Source: Candidatus Devosia phytovorans (GTDB taxonomy: Bacteria; Pseudomonadota; Alphaproteobacteria; Rhizobiales; Devosiaceae). Taken from it: 64,000 nt of DNA. Position 1 is the stretch's first letter, and each line of letters starts with the position of its first letter. The translations under genes and the position numbers were made by a program. This document shows positions 8,790 to 17,406 of the stretch, in pieces. The DNA lies in the NCBI GenBank assembly GCA_029202405.1, contig CP119312.1, forward strand, positions 935,001-999,000. The letters are read 5' to 3'. The notes beneath the pieces are model-generated. The model was not told the origin of the DNA, did not search any database, and saw only the letters and a program-made list of their open reading frames with translations.

Positions 8790-10280
8790 CTAGGCCAAGT
8801 AGCGGTTTTTGAGATGGCTCTTGAAGAAGTCGGCGTTGAGGGGTTCGCCGGTGGCGCGGGTAATCAGATCCGGCGTCGACCAGCGCGAGGCCTGGCTCCA
8901 GATATTGTCGGCACGCCACTGGTTGATGCCGGTGAAGTCGCCCTTGCGGATATCGTCGCGCAGGCCCGGCTGCGCCTTTTCCAGGGCAGCCCATTGCTGG
9001 GCGGCGATCATGGCGCCGAGGGTATAGCTGGGGAAATAGCCGAAGGCGCCGCCGGGCCAGTGGACGTCCTGCATCGGGCCGTCCTTGGGGTCGTTGATGG
9101 TGGAAATGCCCAGATATTCGGTCATCCTGGCGTCCCAGGCCTCGGGGATCTGGCTGGCTTCGAGCTTGCCATTGACCAGATCCTGTTCGAGCTCGTAGCG
9201 CAGGATGACATGGAGCGGATAGGTGACCTCGTCAGCATCGACGCGGATATAGCCGCGTTGCACGAAGTTCACTTCGTTGAGGATGTCATGGATGTCCCAG
9301 CCGGGAATGGCGTCTTCGCCGAGATGCTGATGCACCAGCGGCAGGGCGAATTCCCAGAATTCAGGGCTGCGCGAGAGCTGCATCTCGACGAAAAGGCTCT
9401 GGCTTTCGTGAATGCCCATGCCGCGCGCCTTGCCCAGCGGCCAGTGCGACCAGTCCTTGGGCAGGCCCTGTTCGTAGAGCGCGTGGCCGGTTTCATGCAG
9501 CACGCCCATGAGAGACGACAGGAATTCATCGGTGCGATAACGCGTCGTCATGCGCACATCGGTGGGCACGCCGCCGCAGAAGGGGTGATGCGAGACCGCC
9601 AGCGAGCCATGGGTGAAATCGAAGCCGACGGCGCGCATGGCGGCAAGGCCCAGCTCGCGCTGCTTTTCGATCGGATAGGGGCCGTTGAGCGTCTTGCGCG
9701 GGCGTTTGGCCAAGCGGCGGTCCTGGGCGTCTAGTGCCTCGGGGACGAAGCCCTTGAGGAAACTCTTGAGATCATCGAAGACCACGTCGAGTTCGGCCGT
9801 GCGATTGCCGGGATCGTATTGATCCATCAGCGCGTCATAGGGCGCGAGCTTGAGCGCATCGGCGCGGAGCTGGGCCTCCTCGCGGACGAGTGACACGACG
9901 CCTTCGAGGGCGGGCAGGAAGCTGTCCCAGTCGCCCTTGGCGCGCAGGTCGCGCCAGAGCTGTTCGGAGCGCATGGTGGCGGCGGTGCGGCGCTGCACGA
10001 ATTCGGTCGGCAGGCAGGTGGCGTTGATATACTGGCGCTTGAACTCGGCCAGGGCGAGTTGCTGGTCCTCGCTCTCGGGCTGCGCCGCCTCGAGCCAATC
10101 GGCGATTTCGGGGGCGGTGGCCTGCTCGTGATACATGCCGGCGAGGTTGGACATGGCCTCGGCCCGCTTGTCGCCACCGCCAACTGCCATATGGGTCGCC
10201 TCGTCGGCACCCAGGATGGACAACGCATGTTCCAGCGCTTCAAGTTTGCGGCCAAGGGCGTCGAGTTTTTCGAATGACAT
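8790..10280 (-). CDS. M32 family metallocarboxypeptidase (carboxypeptidase Taq type)
   Basis: 496 residues, the usual length for family M32. The zinc-binding motif HETGH (His262, Glu263, His266) is followed by ALYEQG, as in carboxypeptidase Taq. It removes C-terminal residues from peptides, probably in the cytoplasm: no signal peptide is visible. GGAG lies seven bases ahead of ATG 10280; a further in-frame ATG at 10316 has no ribosome site. Flanked by hairpins on both sides, it appears to be transcribed alone. Confidence 0.92.
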   Translation of the reverse strand: MSFEKLDALGRKLEALEHALSILGADEATHMAVGGGDKRAEAMSNLAGMYHEQATAPEIADWLEAAQPESEDQQLALAEFKRQYINATCLPTEFVQRRTAATMRSEQLWRDLRAKGDWDSFLPALEGVVSLVREEAQLRADALKLAPYDALMDQYDPGNRTAELDVVFDDLKSFLKGFVPEALDAQDRRLAKRPRKTLNGPYPIEKQRELGLAAMRAVGFDFTHGSLAVSHHPFCGGVPTDVRMTTRYRTDEFLSSLMGVLHETGHALYEQGLPKDWSHWPLGKARGMGIHESQSLFVEMQLSRSPEFWEFALPLVHQHLGEDAIPGWDIHDILNEVNFVQRGYIRVDADEVTYPLHVILRYELEQDLVNGKLEASQIPEAWDARMTEYLGISTINDPKDGPMQDVHWPGGAFGYFPSYTLGAMIAAQQWAALEKAQPGLRDDIRKGDFTGINQWRADNIWSQASRWSTPDLITRATGEPLNADFFKSHLKNRYLA

Positions 10281-10360
10281 GCAGGAGCTCCGGAATAGGT
10301 GGGAGATGTGTTCCACAGCGGGGCGGCGGGAGCAAGGTGCGGCGCCGGCGCAAAAGGGAA

Positions 10361-10386
10361 GAGGCGCAGCCGGGGGACTGCGCCTC
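10361..10386. terminator. Hairpin between carboxypeptidase and flgH
   Basis: Perfect 9-bp stem gaggcgcag/ctgcgcctc with an 8-nt loop. It is the second hairpin downstream of the leftward flgH operon. Confidence 0.45.
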
Positions 10387-10441
10387 TGGAAGGCCGTTTC
10401 TTTCTGGAGCCGGCCGGGCGAAAGCCTTCTGGCTTGCCGGG

Positions 10442-10475
10442 CCTCGCCACACCATTGGGGGAATGTGTGGCGAGG
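10442..10475. terminator. Hairpin downstream of flgH
   Basis: Perfect 11-bp stem cctcgccacac/gtgtggcgagg with a 12-nt loop (10453-10464), 22 nt past the flgH stop codon. Likely ends the flgF-flgG-flgA-flgH transcript. Confidence 0.6.
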
Positions 10476-10497
10476 AAACTGGTGGGTGGACGTCGCT

Positions 10498-11235
10498 CTA
10501 GAACGGCAGGATCGCGTCCATGGCCTGCTGGCCGTAGCGGGGCTGCTGGACGTCGGTGATCTGGCCGCGGCCGCCGTAGGAGATGCGTGCTTCGGCGATC
10601 TTGGAGGAGAGGACCGTGTTGTTGGCCTGGATGTCGGAGGGGCGCACGATGCCGGCGACGATCATGTCGCGGACCTCGAAATTGACGCGTACTTCCTGGC
10701 GGCCCTCGATGACCAGGTTGCCATTGGGCAGGACCTGGGTGACGACGGCGCCGATCGAGGTTTCGAGGCTTTCCGAGCGGTTGACCGAGCCATTGCCGCT
10801 GTTGCTGGTCGAGGACGAGATTTCGAGGGCGGTTTCCGGGTCGATGGCGCCCTGGCTCACGCCTTCCACGACCGAGCCGAAAATGCCGCCCAGGCCACCG
10901 GCATTGGAGGCGCTGCGGCCCGACTGGGTGGTGTTGGCAATCTTGGCGCTGTCGTTGATGGTCACCAGAATGGTGACGATGTCGCCGATGCGGTGGGCGC
11001 GCTCATCCTTGAAGAAGCCGCGCGCGGAGGTCCGATACAAGGAATTGGGCTGGTAGGTGTCCGCGATGGCTGCCGGCATGGGCATGTTGATGGGCTGGTA
11101 GCCCGCCGTGGTGGTGGGATCGGTGATGGCAGTCAGCGGCGGGGCCGTGCCGATACTGGCCAGCTTGTCCGTGGTGGCGCAGCCGGTCATGGCGGCGGCG
11201 AGGGTCAGGAGGGTTGCGAGCTTGACGAGGTTCAT
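10498..11235 (-). CDS. flgH: Flagellar L-ring protein FlgH (lipoprotein)
   Basis: 245 residues. The N-terminus has a lipoprotein signal with lipobox AMTGC, so it is lipidated and placed in the outer membrane. The conserved FlgH core includes HRIGDIVTILVTINDSA, LPNGNLVIEGRQEVRVN and the C-terminal segment ISYGGRGQITDVQQPRYGQQAMD. It forms the bushing around the distal rod in the outer membrane. CAGGAG precedes the ATG. It is the last gene of the leftward operon, 17 nt after flgA; flgI, its P-ring partner, is not in the window. Confidence 0.96.
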   Translation of the reverse strand: MNLVKLATLLTLAAAMTGCATTDKLASIGTAPPLTAITDPTTTAGYQPINMPMPAAIADTYQPNSLYRTSARGFFKDERAHRIGDIVTILVTINDSAKIANTTQSGRSASNAGGLGGIFGSVVEGVSQGAIDPETALEISSSTSNSGNGSVNRSESLETSIGAVVTQVLPNGNLVIEGRQEVRVNFEVRDMIVAGIVRPSDIQANNTVLSSKIAEARISYGGRGQITDVQQPRYGQQAMDAILPF

Positions 11236-11252
11236 TGTGTTCTCCTGAACGT

Positions 11253-12197
11253 TCAGAGGCCGGCCAGGGCGAGTGGGTCGTTGCCGACTTCCACTGCGCC
11301 GGGGGCGATTGCGGTGGCGCTGATGACGCGCTTGGACATAAGGTTGAGCACCTGGACCGGTGCGCCCTGGGCGGCACTGGTCACGGCCTGGCCTTTGACG
11401 CTGAGTGTCATCAGGCCCTTGCGGAAATAGATGGTGACGGCATCGTTTTTGGCGATGGTGGCCGGGACGGAAACATCGCTGGGGCGCAGCATCATGCCCT
11501 GGCGGCTCTGGCGGGTCAGCGTCTTGCCGATCACGTCCTCGAAGCGGACGGTGCCTTGGTTCTCGACATATTTGAGCGGCACGGGGCGCATCTCGATATT
11601 GTCGGCGGCGAGCAGGGCGCCGGCGGGCAGGGTGGTGGTGATATGGGGGGCCTCGACCATCAGCTCGATCGTGCCCGAGACATCGACCGGCTCCGCCTTG
11701 CCGGCGATCGAGAAGCGGGCGGTGAAGGCGCCATTGCCGGGCAGGTAGCGCAGCGAGATGACGCTGACCGGATTGGCCACGTCCTCGGCATTGACCGGAG
11801 TGAAGGCAGGGGTGAAGAGCGTATCGAGGCTCATGTCGCCGGTGACGATGCCGCGGGCGGTGAGATCCTGGGTGATCAGGTCGTTGAGGGCGGCCTCATC
11901 GACCACGGCTGCCGTGCGGGTGACGCGGATGGCGGTGACGCCGGCAGCGTCGAACTGGGCGAGGCCGATGCGGGTCATGGCGGCGGTGACATCGGCCAGG
12001 GGAACCTGGCCGCTGGTGCCGGGCTGGGGCGAGCGGAAGAGGGCTGTCTCGGCCTGGGTGCCGGCGTCTTCGAACATGTCGCCGACGGTGACGAGCGGCG
12101 CGGATACCATGATGTCGCTGCGCAGCACAGGGGCGGCAAAGGCGGTGTTGGCCAGGAGCAGCGTCGAGAGGGTTGCGAGGGCGGAACGAAGTTTCAT
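11253..12197 (-). CDS. flgA: Flagellar P-ring assembly chaperone FlgA
   Basis: 314 residues with a signal peptide (MKLRSALATLSTLLLANTAFA). The C-terminal half matches the SAF/ChapFlgA fold: LPAGALLAADNIEMRPVPL followed by GKTLTRQSRQGMMLRPSDV. FlgA acts in the periplasm to help FlgI assemble the P-ring. It is longer than the roughly 220 residues of the enterobacterial protein because of an extra N-terminal domain. AGGAG lies 8 nt ahead of the ATG. The gene is 14 nt after flgG and 17 nt before flgH. Confidence 0.94.
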   Translation of the reverse strand: MKLRSALATLSTLLLANTAFAAPVLRSDIMVSAPLVTVGDMFEDAGTQAETALFRSPQPGTSGQVPLADVTAAMTRIGLAQFDAAGVTAIRVTRTAAVVDEAALNDLITQDLTARGIVTGDMSLDTLFTPAFTPVNAEDVANPVSVISLRYLPGNGAFTARFSIAGKAEPVDVSGTIELMVEAPHITTTLPAGALLAADNIEMRPVPLKYVENQGTVRFEDVIGKTLTRQSRQGMMLRPSDVSVPATIAKNDAVTIYFRKGLMTLSVKGQAVTSAAQGAPVQVLNLMSKRVISATAIAPGAVEVGNDPLALAGL

Positions 12198-12211
12198 CTA
12201 TCGGGCTCCTA

Positions 12212-12997
12212 TCAGCGCAGCTGGCTCGTGGCCTGCATCATCTCGTCGGCGCCCGAGATGACGCGAGCGTTCATCTCGTAGGCGCGCTGGGCGGCGATGA
12301 GGTCGGCGATTTCGGTGACGGAATTGACGTTGGAAAGTTCGAGGTAGCCCTGCAGCAGGTTGCCGATGCCATCGGCAGTGGGAACGCCGACCTGGGCAGG
12401 ACCCGAGGCGGCAGTTTCGAGGAAGAGGTTGTCGCCCAGCGATTCCAGGCCCGACTTGTTGACGAAACGCGCCATCTGCAGCTGGCCTAGGACGGTCGAG
12501 GCCGCATCGCCATCGAGGGTGGCGCTGACCGTGCCATCGGGGCCGATGGAGACTTCGGACGCCGTGCCGGGAATGGTGATGCCCGGGTCGATCTGGTAGC
12601 CGGTCGAGGTGACGATCTCGCCTTCTGCCGAGCGCTCGAAAGAGCCGTCGCGGGTATAGGCGGTGCGGCCGTCGGGCATCTGCACCATGAAGAAGCCTTC
12701 GCCGCGGATGGCCACGTCGAGCTCGCGCTCGGTCATGTTGACGCCGCCCTGGCTCATCACGCGCGGGGTGGAGACGGTGCGCACACCGGCGCCGATCTCG
12801 AGGCCGGCGGGAACCATGGTGCCCTGGTCGGAGGTCGAGGCGCCGGCGCGGGTCACCTGCTGGTAGAGCAGGTCTTCAAATTCCGCACGCTGGCGCTTGA
12901 AGCCGGTGGTGCGCATGTTGGCGATATTGTTGGAAATGACTTCGACGTTGCGTTCCTGCGCGCTCATGCCGGTCGATGCGATGTAGAGGGCTTTCAT
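12212..12997 (-). CDS. flgG: Flagellar distal rod protein FlgG
   Basis: 261 residues, the family length. N-terminal rod/hook motif STGMSAQERNVEVISNNIAN followed by TTGFKRQRAEF, central segment GEGFFMVQMPDGRTAYTRDG, and the C-terminal helix SNVNSVTEIADLIAAQRAYE with NARVI. It forms the distal rod that crosses the P- and L-rings. GGAG precedes the ATG. Second gene of the flgF-flgG-flgA-flgH unit. Confidence 0.97.
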   Translation of the reverse strand: MKALYIASTGMSAQERNVEVISNNIANMRTTGFKRQRAEFEDLLYQQVTRAGASTSDQGTMVPAGLEIGAGVRTVSTPRVMSQGGVNMTERELDVAIRGEGFFMVQMPDGRTAYTRDGSFERSAEGEIVTSTGYQIDPGITIPGTASEVSIGPDGTVSATLDGDAASTVLGQLQMARFVNKSGLESLGDNLFLETAASGPAQVGVPTADGIGNLLQGYLELSNVNSVTEIADLIAAQRAYEMNARVISGADEMMQATSQLR

Positions 12998-13012
12998 GGC
13001 ATGTACTCCGGA

Positions 13013-13753
13013 TTACACGTTGGCCTGGCCGAGCGTCTGGATGGCGCTGCGGCGCAGCTCATCCTGCTTCTGGGCGAGGTTGGCAGCGGACTCGTAGGCA
13101 CGGGTCACGCGGATCATTTCGGCCATCTCGGCGACACCCGAGACGTTGGACTTTTCGATGAATCCCTGCATGGTGCGGCTGTTGACCGCGACCTGAGGCT
13201 CGCCACCGGCCCAGAGGTTGCTGCCCTCGCGGGTCAGGGTCTCGGGATTGGCGAATTCGACCACGCGCAGGCGACCCTTCTGGCCGGCGCTGGAGCTGAT
13301 CGAGCCATCGGTGCCGATCAGGATGCCGGTTTCGTCGGGGCCGAACTGGATCGGGCCGCCGTCGCCGAGCACGGGATTGCCGGATGCGTCGACCAGGGTG
13401 CCGGTGGCGCTGAGCTGGAAATTGCCGGCCTTGGTCCAGCGTTCGCCGGCGGGGGTCTCCACGGCAAAGAAGCCGTCGCCATTGAGGGCGACGTCGAGGT
13501 CGCTGCCGGTCTGCACCATGGCGCCGCCGGAAAGATCGTGGATGGTCGCCCAGTCCTGCACATAGGAAAGCGGCTGGTCCATGCGGGGGAAGTCCTGGTC
13601 GCGGGCGACCGGCATGACATATTCTTCAAACAGGATCTGCTCGCTCTTGAAGCCGGATGTGTTGATGTTGGCCATGTTGTTGGCCAGCACGTCCATCTGC
13701 CTCTGGAGTCCCATCTGACGGCTGAGGCCGATCAGTTGTGCATTTTCGATCAT
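13013..13753 (-). CDS. flgF: Flagellar proximal rod protein FlgF
   Basis: 246 residues with the rod-protein N-terminus (GLQRQMDVLANNMANINTS) and C-terminus (EKSNVSGVAEMAEMIRV, ARAYES-like). Start 13753 (MIENAQL) has GGGGAT ahead of it; the in-frame extension to 13834 reads promoter DNA and is not credible. FlgF joins the proximal rod to FlgG. First gene of the leftward operon, facing fliL across a 284-nt control region. Confidence 0.95.
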   Translation of the reverse strand: MIENAQLIGLSRQMGLQRQMDVLANNMANINTSGFKSEQILFEEYVMPVARDQDFPRMDQPLSYVQDWATIHDLSGGAMVQTGSDLDVALNGDGFFAVETPAGERWTKAGNFQLSATGTLVDASGNPVLGDGGPIQFGPDETGILIGTDGSISSSAGQKGRLRVVEFANPETLTREGSNLWAGGEPQVAVNSRTMQGFIEKSNVSGVAEMAEMIRVTRAYESAANLAQKQDELRRSAIQTLGQANV

Positions 13754-14037
13754 TGCTGATCCCCGGAAAGTTAACATCCCCGAGACCCTTGCGTCCCCAC
13801 GCCCTGGCCTCGCCCTTAACATTGCGAAAACCATGCCAATTCGGATTTTTGAATAAAATCATATGGATAGCATTTTACGAGGGTTAGGCCTGCCGGGTTA
13901 TAGTTTCCGCATCCGGCAAAACCTGCCCGGCAAAAATTGCCGGTTGAAGTGGTTTTGTAACCATTCGTTAACCATCAGCGCCTTAGCTGGTGTGACAGCC
14001 GGAATCGTCCGGAAAAGCCCGAATTTGGCAGGTTTGC
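13754..14037. promoter_or_regulatory. Divergent control region flgF / fliL
   Basis: This 284-nt stretch holds no gene. It is AT-richer than its surroundings and contains TTAAC at 13771-13775 and 13815-13819, a run of A/T around 13845-13875 that could hold the flgF promoter, and a CtrA-type box at 13957-13973 nearer fliL. Confidence 0.6.
13957..13973 (+). promoter_or_regulatory. CtrA-like box upstream of fliL
   Basis: GTAA-N7-TTAACC, one mismatch from the CtrA consensus TTAA-N7-TTAACC, 65 nt before the fliL start codon. In Caulobacter and relatives CtrA controls flagellar operons. Binding here is inferred. Confidence 0.55.
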
Positions 14038-14556
14038 ATGGCCGCGGAAGCAGAAGTCGAAGAGGGCGCGCCCGTCAAGAAGGGCATTCCCAAGCTCTTC
14101 ATCATCATCGGTGCCGCCGCCATTGTCGTGCTGCTGGGCGGGGCGGGGCTGTTCTTTTTCCTGTCGTCGGGTTCGTCGTCCTCGGCCGATGCTGCCGGTG
14201 AACATGGCGCTGCGGCGGCCGATGGCCATGGTGCGCCCGGCGCTGCTGCCCATACTTTCATCTTCAATCTGCCGCCGATGGTGGTCAATCTCAGCGGTGA
14301 AAACTCCCAGGGCGCTTTCATGAAGCTGACCGTGGCGCTCGAAGTGGCGAGCCAGGAAGTGATGACGGAAATCCAGCCGAGCATGGCCAAGGTGGTCGAT
14401 GCCTTCCAGGTCTATCTGCGCGAGCTGCGCCGCTCCGATCTCGAAGGCTCGGCGGGGGTCTATCGCCTCAAGGAAGAGCTGCTGCGCCGCGTCAATGTCG
14501 CCATCTATCCCCAGAAGGTGGAATCCATCCTCTTCAAGGAAATCCTGGTGCAGTGA
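14038..14556 (+). CDS. fliL: Flagellar basal body-associated protein FliL
   Basis: 172 residues. A short cytoplasmic tail, one membrane helix (about residues 20-42: LFIIIGAAAIVVLLGGAGLF), a low-complexity linker rich in Ser, Ala, Gly and His (residues 43-75), then the periplasmic FliL domain ending in the family signature VESILFKEILVQ. FliL rings surround stator units and support torque. It leads the rightward unit fliL-fliM-orf-motE-large exported protein; its stop TGA overlaps the fliM ATG. No strong Shine-Dalgarno is seen before the ATG. Confidence 0.93.
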   Translation: MAAEAEVEEGAPVKKGIPKLFIIIGAAAIVVLLGGAGLFFFLSSGSSSSADAAGEHGAAAADGHGAPGAAAHTFIFNLPPMVVNLSGENSQGAFMKLTVALEVASQEVMTEIQPSMAKVVDAFQVYLRELRRSDLEGSAGVYRLKEELLRRVNVAIYPQKVESILFKEILVQ

Positions 14557-15719
14557 TGGCCGGACCCACGGATCAAGACAAGCTTTCGGAAGACTGGGGA
14601 CTCGATGATCTGGGCGGGCCTGGCGACGGGCTGAGTGAAGATCAGCGCGCTGCCGCGGCTGCGGCCGAATGGGCTGCCATGATCGAAAGCGCCGCCGAGA
14701 CCGAGGGTGGTCCGGATCGCGTGCTCAACCAAGACGAGATCGACAGCCTGCTCGGCTTTGACGCCAGCATCGGCAGCAATGTCGAGCTGACCGGCGTGCA
14801 GGCGCTGATCAATTCGGCGCTGGTGAGCTACGAGCGCCTGCCGATGCTCGAAATCGTCTTCGACCGCCTGGTGCGGCTGGCGACGACCTCGCTGCGCAAT
14901 TTCACTAGTGACAATGTCGAAGTCACCATGGATTCGATTTCCTCGGTGCGCTTCGGCGACTATCTCAACTCCATTCCCCTGCCGGCCATTCTTTCGGTGA
15001 TCAAGGCCGAGGAGTGGGAGAACTATGGCCTGCTTACCGTCGACTCGAGCCTCATCTACTCGATGATTGACGTGCTGCTGGGCGGCCGTCGCGTCGGTGG
15101 CACGATCCGCGTCGAGGGTCGGCCCTATACGACGATCGAAATGGCGCTGGCCCGCAAGATGATCGAGATCATCCTCGAAGACACCCATCGTGCCTTCGAG
15201 CCGGTGACCGATGTCAATTTCCGGCTCGAGCGCATGGAAACCAATCCGCGCTTCGCCGCGATTTCGCGCCCGGGCAATGCCGCCATCCTGATCGAGCTGC
15301 GCATCGAGATGGACGATCGCGGCGGCAAGATCGAAATCCTTCTGCCCTACGCCACGATCGAGCCGATCCGCGAACAGCTGCTGCAGATGTTCATGGGTGA
15401 AAAATTCGGCCGCGACCCGATCTGGGAAGGCCATCTCGCCACCGAAATCTATGCCGCCAATGTCGAGATCGAGGCCGTGTTGCACGAGCAGGACCTGCCG
15501 CTGTCGCAGGTGCTGGGCATGAAGACGGGCGATCTCATCATGTTCGAGCGCGCGCCGACCGATCCGGTGCGGCTGCGCTGCGGCGATGTCGAGCTCACCG
15601 AGGCCATCATGGGCCATATCGGCAATCATGTATCGGTGCGCGTCGCGCGCCCGCTGAACCCGCCCAAGGTGACCATGGCGGTCTTTGAAGCGATCGACGA
15701 AAAAATGGAGGGACGCTGA
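14556..15719 (+). CDS. fliM: Flagellar motor switch protein FliM
   Basis: 387 residues. The N-terminal part is acidic, then LNQDEIDSLLGF, the segment seen in FliM that binds the switch partner, a CheC-like middle domain (GVQALINSALVSYERLPMLE region) and a C-terminal SpoA domain with VLGMKTGDLI. It forms part of the C-ring and receives CheY-P. The ATG at 14556 overlaps the fliL stop as TGATG; the preceding GTG at 14553 is less likely. The stop overlaps the next gene in the same way. Confidence 0.95.
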   Translation: MAGPTDQDKLSEDWGLDDLGGPGDGLSEDQRAAAAAAEWAAMIESAAETEGGPDRVLNQDEIDSLLGFDASIGSNVELTGVQALINSALVSYERLPMLEIVFDRLVRLATTSLRNFTSDNVEVTMDSISSVRFGDYLNSIPLPAILSVIKAEEWENYGLLTVDSSLIYSMIDVLLGGRRVGGTIRVEGRPYTTIEMALARKMIEIILEDTHRAFEPVTDVNFRLERMETNPRFAAISRPGNAAILIELRIEMDDRGGKIEILLPYATIEPIREQLLQMFMGEKFGRDPIWEGHLATEIYAANVEIEAVLHEQDLPLSQVLGMKTGDLIMFERAPTDPVRLRCGDVELTEAIMGHIGNHVSVRVARPLNPPKVTMAVFEAIDEKMEGR

Positions 15720-16147
15720 TGTTCGGTTTGCCGTTGGGCTTTTTGGTAGAGGGCGCCGTTGCCGTTCTTCTCGCGCTCACAATCGGTTACTGCGTGGTGC
15801 TGAATGGACGCCTGAAGCGGCTGCATGCCGACAAGGACGTGCTGCGGCAGATGGTGGCGGACCTGGTCGGCGCGACCAACCTCGCCAACCAGGCGATCCG
15901 CGAGCTCAAGCAGACGGCCGTAGAAGCCGATCTGGCGCTCAATTCCCGCCTCGAGGAAGCCGAGCGCTTCGGCATCGAGCTGGCCAATCACGTCAATGCC
16001 GGCACTGTCTTGATGGAGCGTATCGTCAAGATCACCAGCGTTGCCCGCCACAGTCAGGCCATCGAGCCCGTCGAGGCGCCCAACAAGATGCAGTCGGCGC
16101 TTGAGGCCCTGTCGAGCCGCGTCCGTACCCGTGGAGTTGCCGCGTGA
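15719..16147 (+). CDS. DUF6468-like flagellar operon protein
   Basis: 142 residues. One N-terminal membrane helix (residues 5-27, GFLVEGAVAVLLALTIGYCVV) followed by an extended, charged alpha-helical region with heptad character (residues 30-115). It resembles short proteins of unknown function placed after fliM in alphaproteobacterial flagellar operons, which I recall as DUF6468. TGATG overlap with fliM and GTGA overlap with motE imply translational coupling. It may be an inner-membrane adaptor of the motor; no function is shown by the sequence. Confidence 0.7.
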   Translation: MFGLPLGFLVEGAVAVLLALTIGYCVVLNGRLKRLHADKDVLRQMVADLVGATNLANQAIRELKQTAVEADLALNSRLEEAERFGIELANHVNAGTVLMERIVKITSVARHSQAIEPVEAPNKMQSALEALSSRVRTRGVAA

Positions 16148-17262
16148 ACAGGATCCGCCTTCTGCCCGTCGTCGTGATGGCGGTAGCTGCGCTGCTGGTG
16201 CTCAAGACCATGGGTCTTGTCACCAATGGCGGCTATCTGCTGACGGGCGTGACCATGGCCCGCGCTGCGGGCGGTGGTTCTGAAGGCGGTGAAGGCGGCG
16301 CGGCGGTGGGTGGCGATGGCACGGCTACGCCCGCCGATGCGCCGACGCTTGAAGATTCGAGCCCGACGCTCGATGATGGCGCGCCAACGCTTGGCGCTGC
16401 GGCCGAGGCGGCCGGGAGTGGTCATGGTGCGGCCCCCGCTGCAGCCGGAGGCGGCGATCATGGTGCGGCTCCGGCCGAGGCTGGCGGCGATCACGCCGCG
16501 GCGGTTGGTGCCTCGACACCGGGCCTGCATTGCGTCGAGCCCAATGCAACGATCACCGACAGCGGCGAAGTCATCATGAACGACGGCGGCGCCAGCGCCG
16601 GCGGCGGGCATGGCGAGGCGCCGTCCACTGGCCAGCCCGAAACCGCAGCCGAAGCCCCGACCACCGAGGCCGAAGGCGTCCAGGTGCCCGAGGGCAGCTT
16701 TGCCGCCACGGTCATCGATTGCCTGCCCTCGGGCGATGCCATTCCGATGGAGCTGGGCCCCGATGGTCAGGCCGTGGCGATCGGCACCGCCTCGGACACC
16801 GCCTCCGGCACTGACCAACAGCTGCTGGAGCGCCTGACCACGCGTCGCAACGAGCTGCAGCAGTATGAGGAAGACCTGACCCTGCGCGCCTCCATCGTCG
16901 ATGCCGCCGAAAAGCGCATCGAGGAGCGCACGGCAACGCTGCAGGCCCTCGAAACCCAGATCTCCACCCTGGTCGATCAGCGCCAGCAGATGGAAACCGG
17001 CCAGTTCGCCAGCATCGTTGCCATGTATGAGACCATGCGCCCCAAGGATGCGGCCAATATCTTCAACAATCTGGACATGGCGGTGCTGCTGCAGGTGTCC
17101 AAGACGATGAACCCGCGCAAGATGGCTCCGATCCTTGCGGCGATGGATCCGACCCGCGCCCAGGAGCTGACGGTGGCGATGGCAGACCTCTCGGAGCAGC
17201 CTGTCGACCAGATGACTCCAGACGATCTGGCCGCAGCACTTCCCCAAATCGTTGGTCAATAA
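16144..17262 (+). CDS. motE: MotE-like flagellar chaperone with low-complexity insert
   Basis: 372 residues. A signal or anchor helix (residues 3-24) is followed by a long Gly/Ala/His/Pro-rich stretch (about 38-185) with repeated units such as GHGAAPAAAGGGDHG. Then comes a coiled coil (about 225-290) and a C-terminal MgtE_N-like domain: FASIVAMYETMRPKDAANIF, LLQVSKTMNPRKMAPILAAM. In Sinorhizobium MotE is a periplasmic chaperone for MotC. The GTG start at 16144 overlaps the previous stop. The gene is followed by a large exported protein that might be its client. The low-complexity insert is longer than I would expect. Confidence 0.82.
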   Translation: MNRIRLLPVVVMAVAALLVLKTMGLVTNGGYLLTGVTMARAAGGGSEGGEGGAAVGGDGTATPADAPTLEDSSPTLDDGAPTLGAAAEAAGSGHGAAPAAAGGGDHGAAPAEAGGDHAAAVGASTPGLHCVEPNATITDSGEVIMNDGGASAGGGHGEAPSTGQPETAAEAPTTEAEGVQVPEGSFAATVIDCLPSGDAIPMELGPDGQAVAIGTASDTASGTDQQLLERLTTRRNELQQYEEDLTLRASIVDAAEKRIEERTATLQALETQISTLVDQRQQMETGQFASIVAMYETMRPKDAANIFNNLDMAVLLQVSKTMNPRKMAPILAAMDPTRAQELTVAMADLSEQPVDQMTPDDLAAALPQIVGQ

Positions 17263-17406
17263 GACTTTCCCTTTCAGCGTAAGGCGACGTTAAGTACAGG
17301 GCGCTAGGGTCACGATGTTGAGTATCGTGTAACCCTTGCGTGCGTCATTTCGGAGCCGAAAGCTCCGCTGCGTGCGCAATAGTGTGCGTCGGGCGGGCAG
17401 AAGCCG
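17263..17406. other. Short intergenic region motE / large exported protein
   Basis: 144 nt without a gene. Two small hairpins are visible: cacgat/atcgtg around 17311-17329 and ggagc/gctcc near 17352-17366. They could be weak terminators or a processing site; no clear promoter is seen. Confidence 0.4.

Noticed and set aside
17300..17370. CtrA box before the 1112-residue gene
   Set aside because: Only a single TTAA (near 17291) is present; no partner half-site at seven bases.
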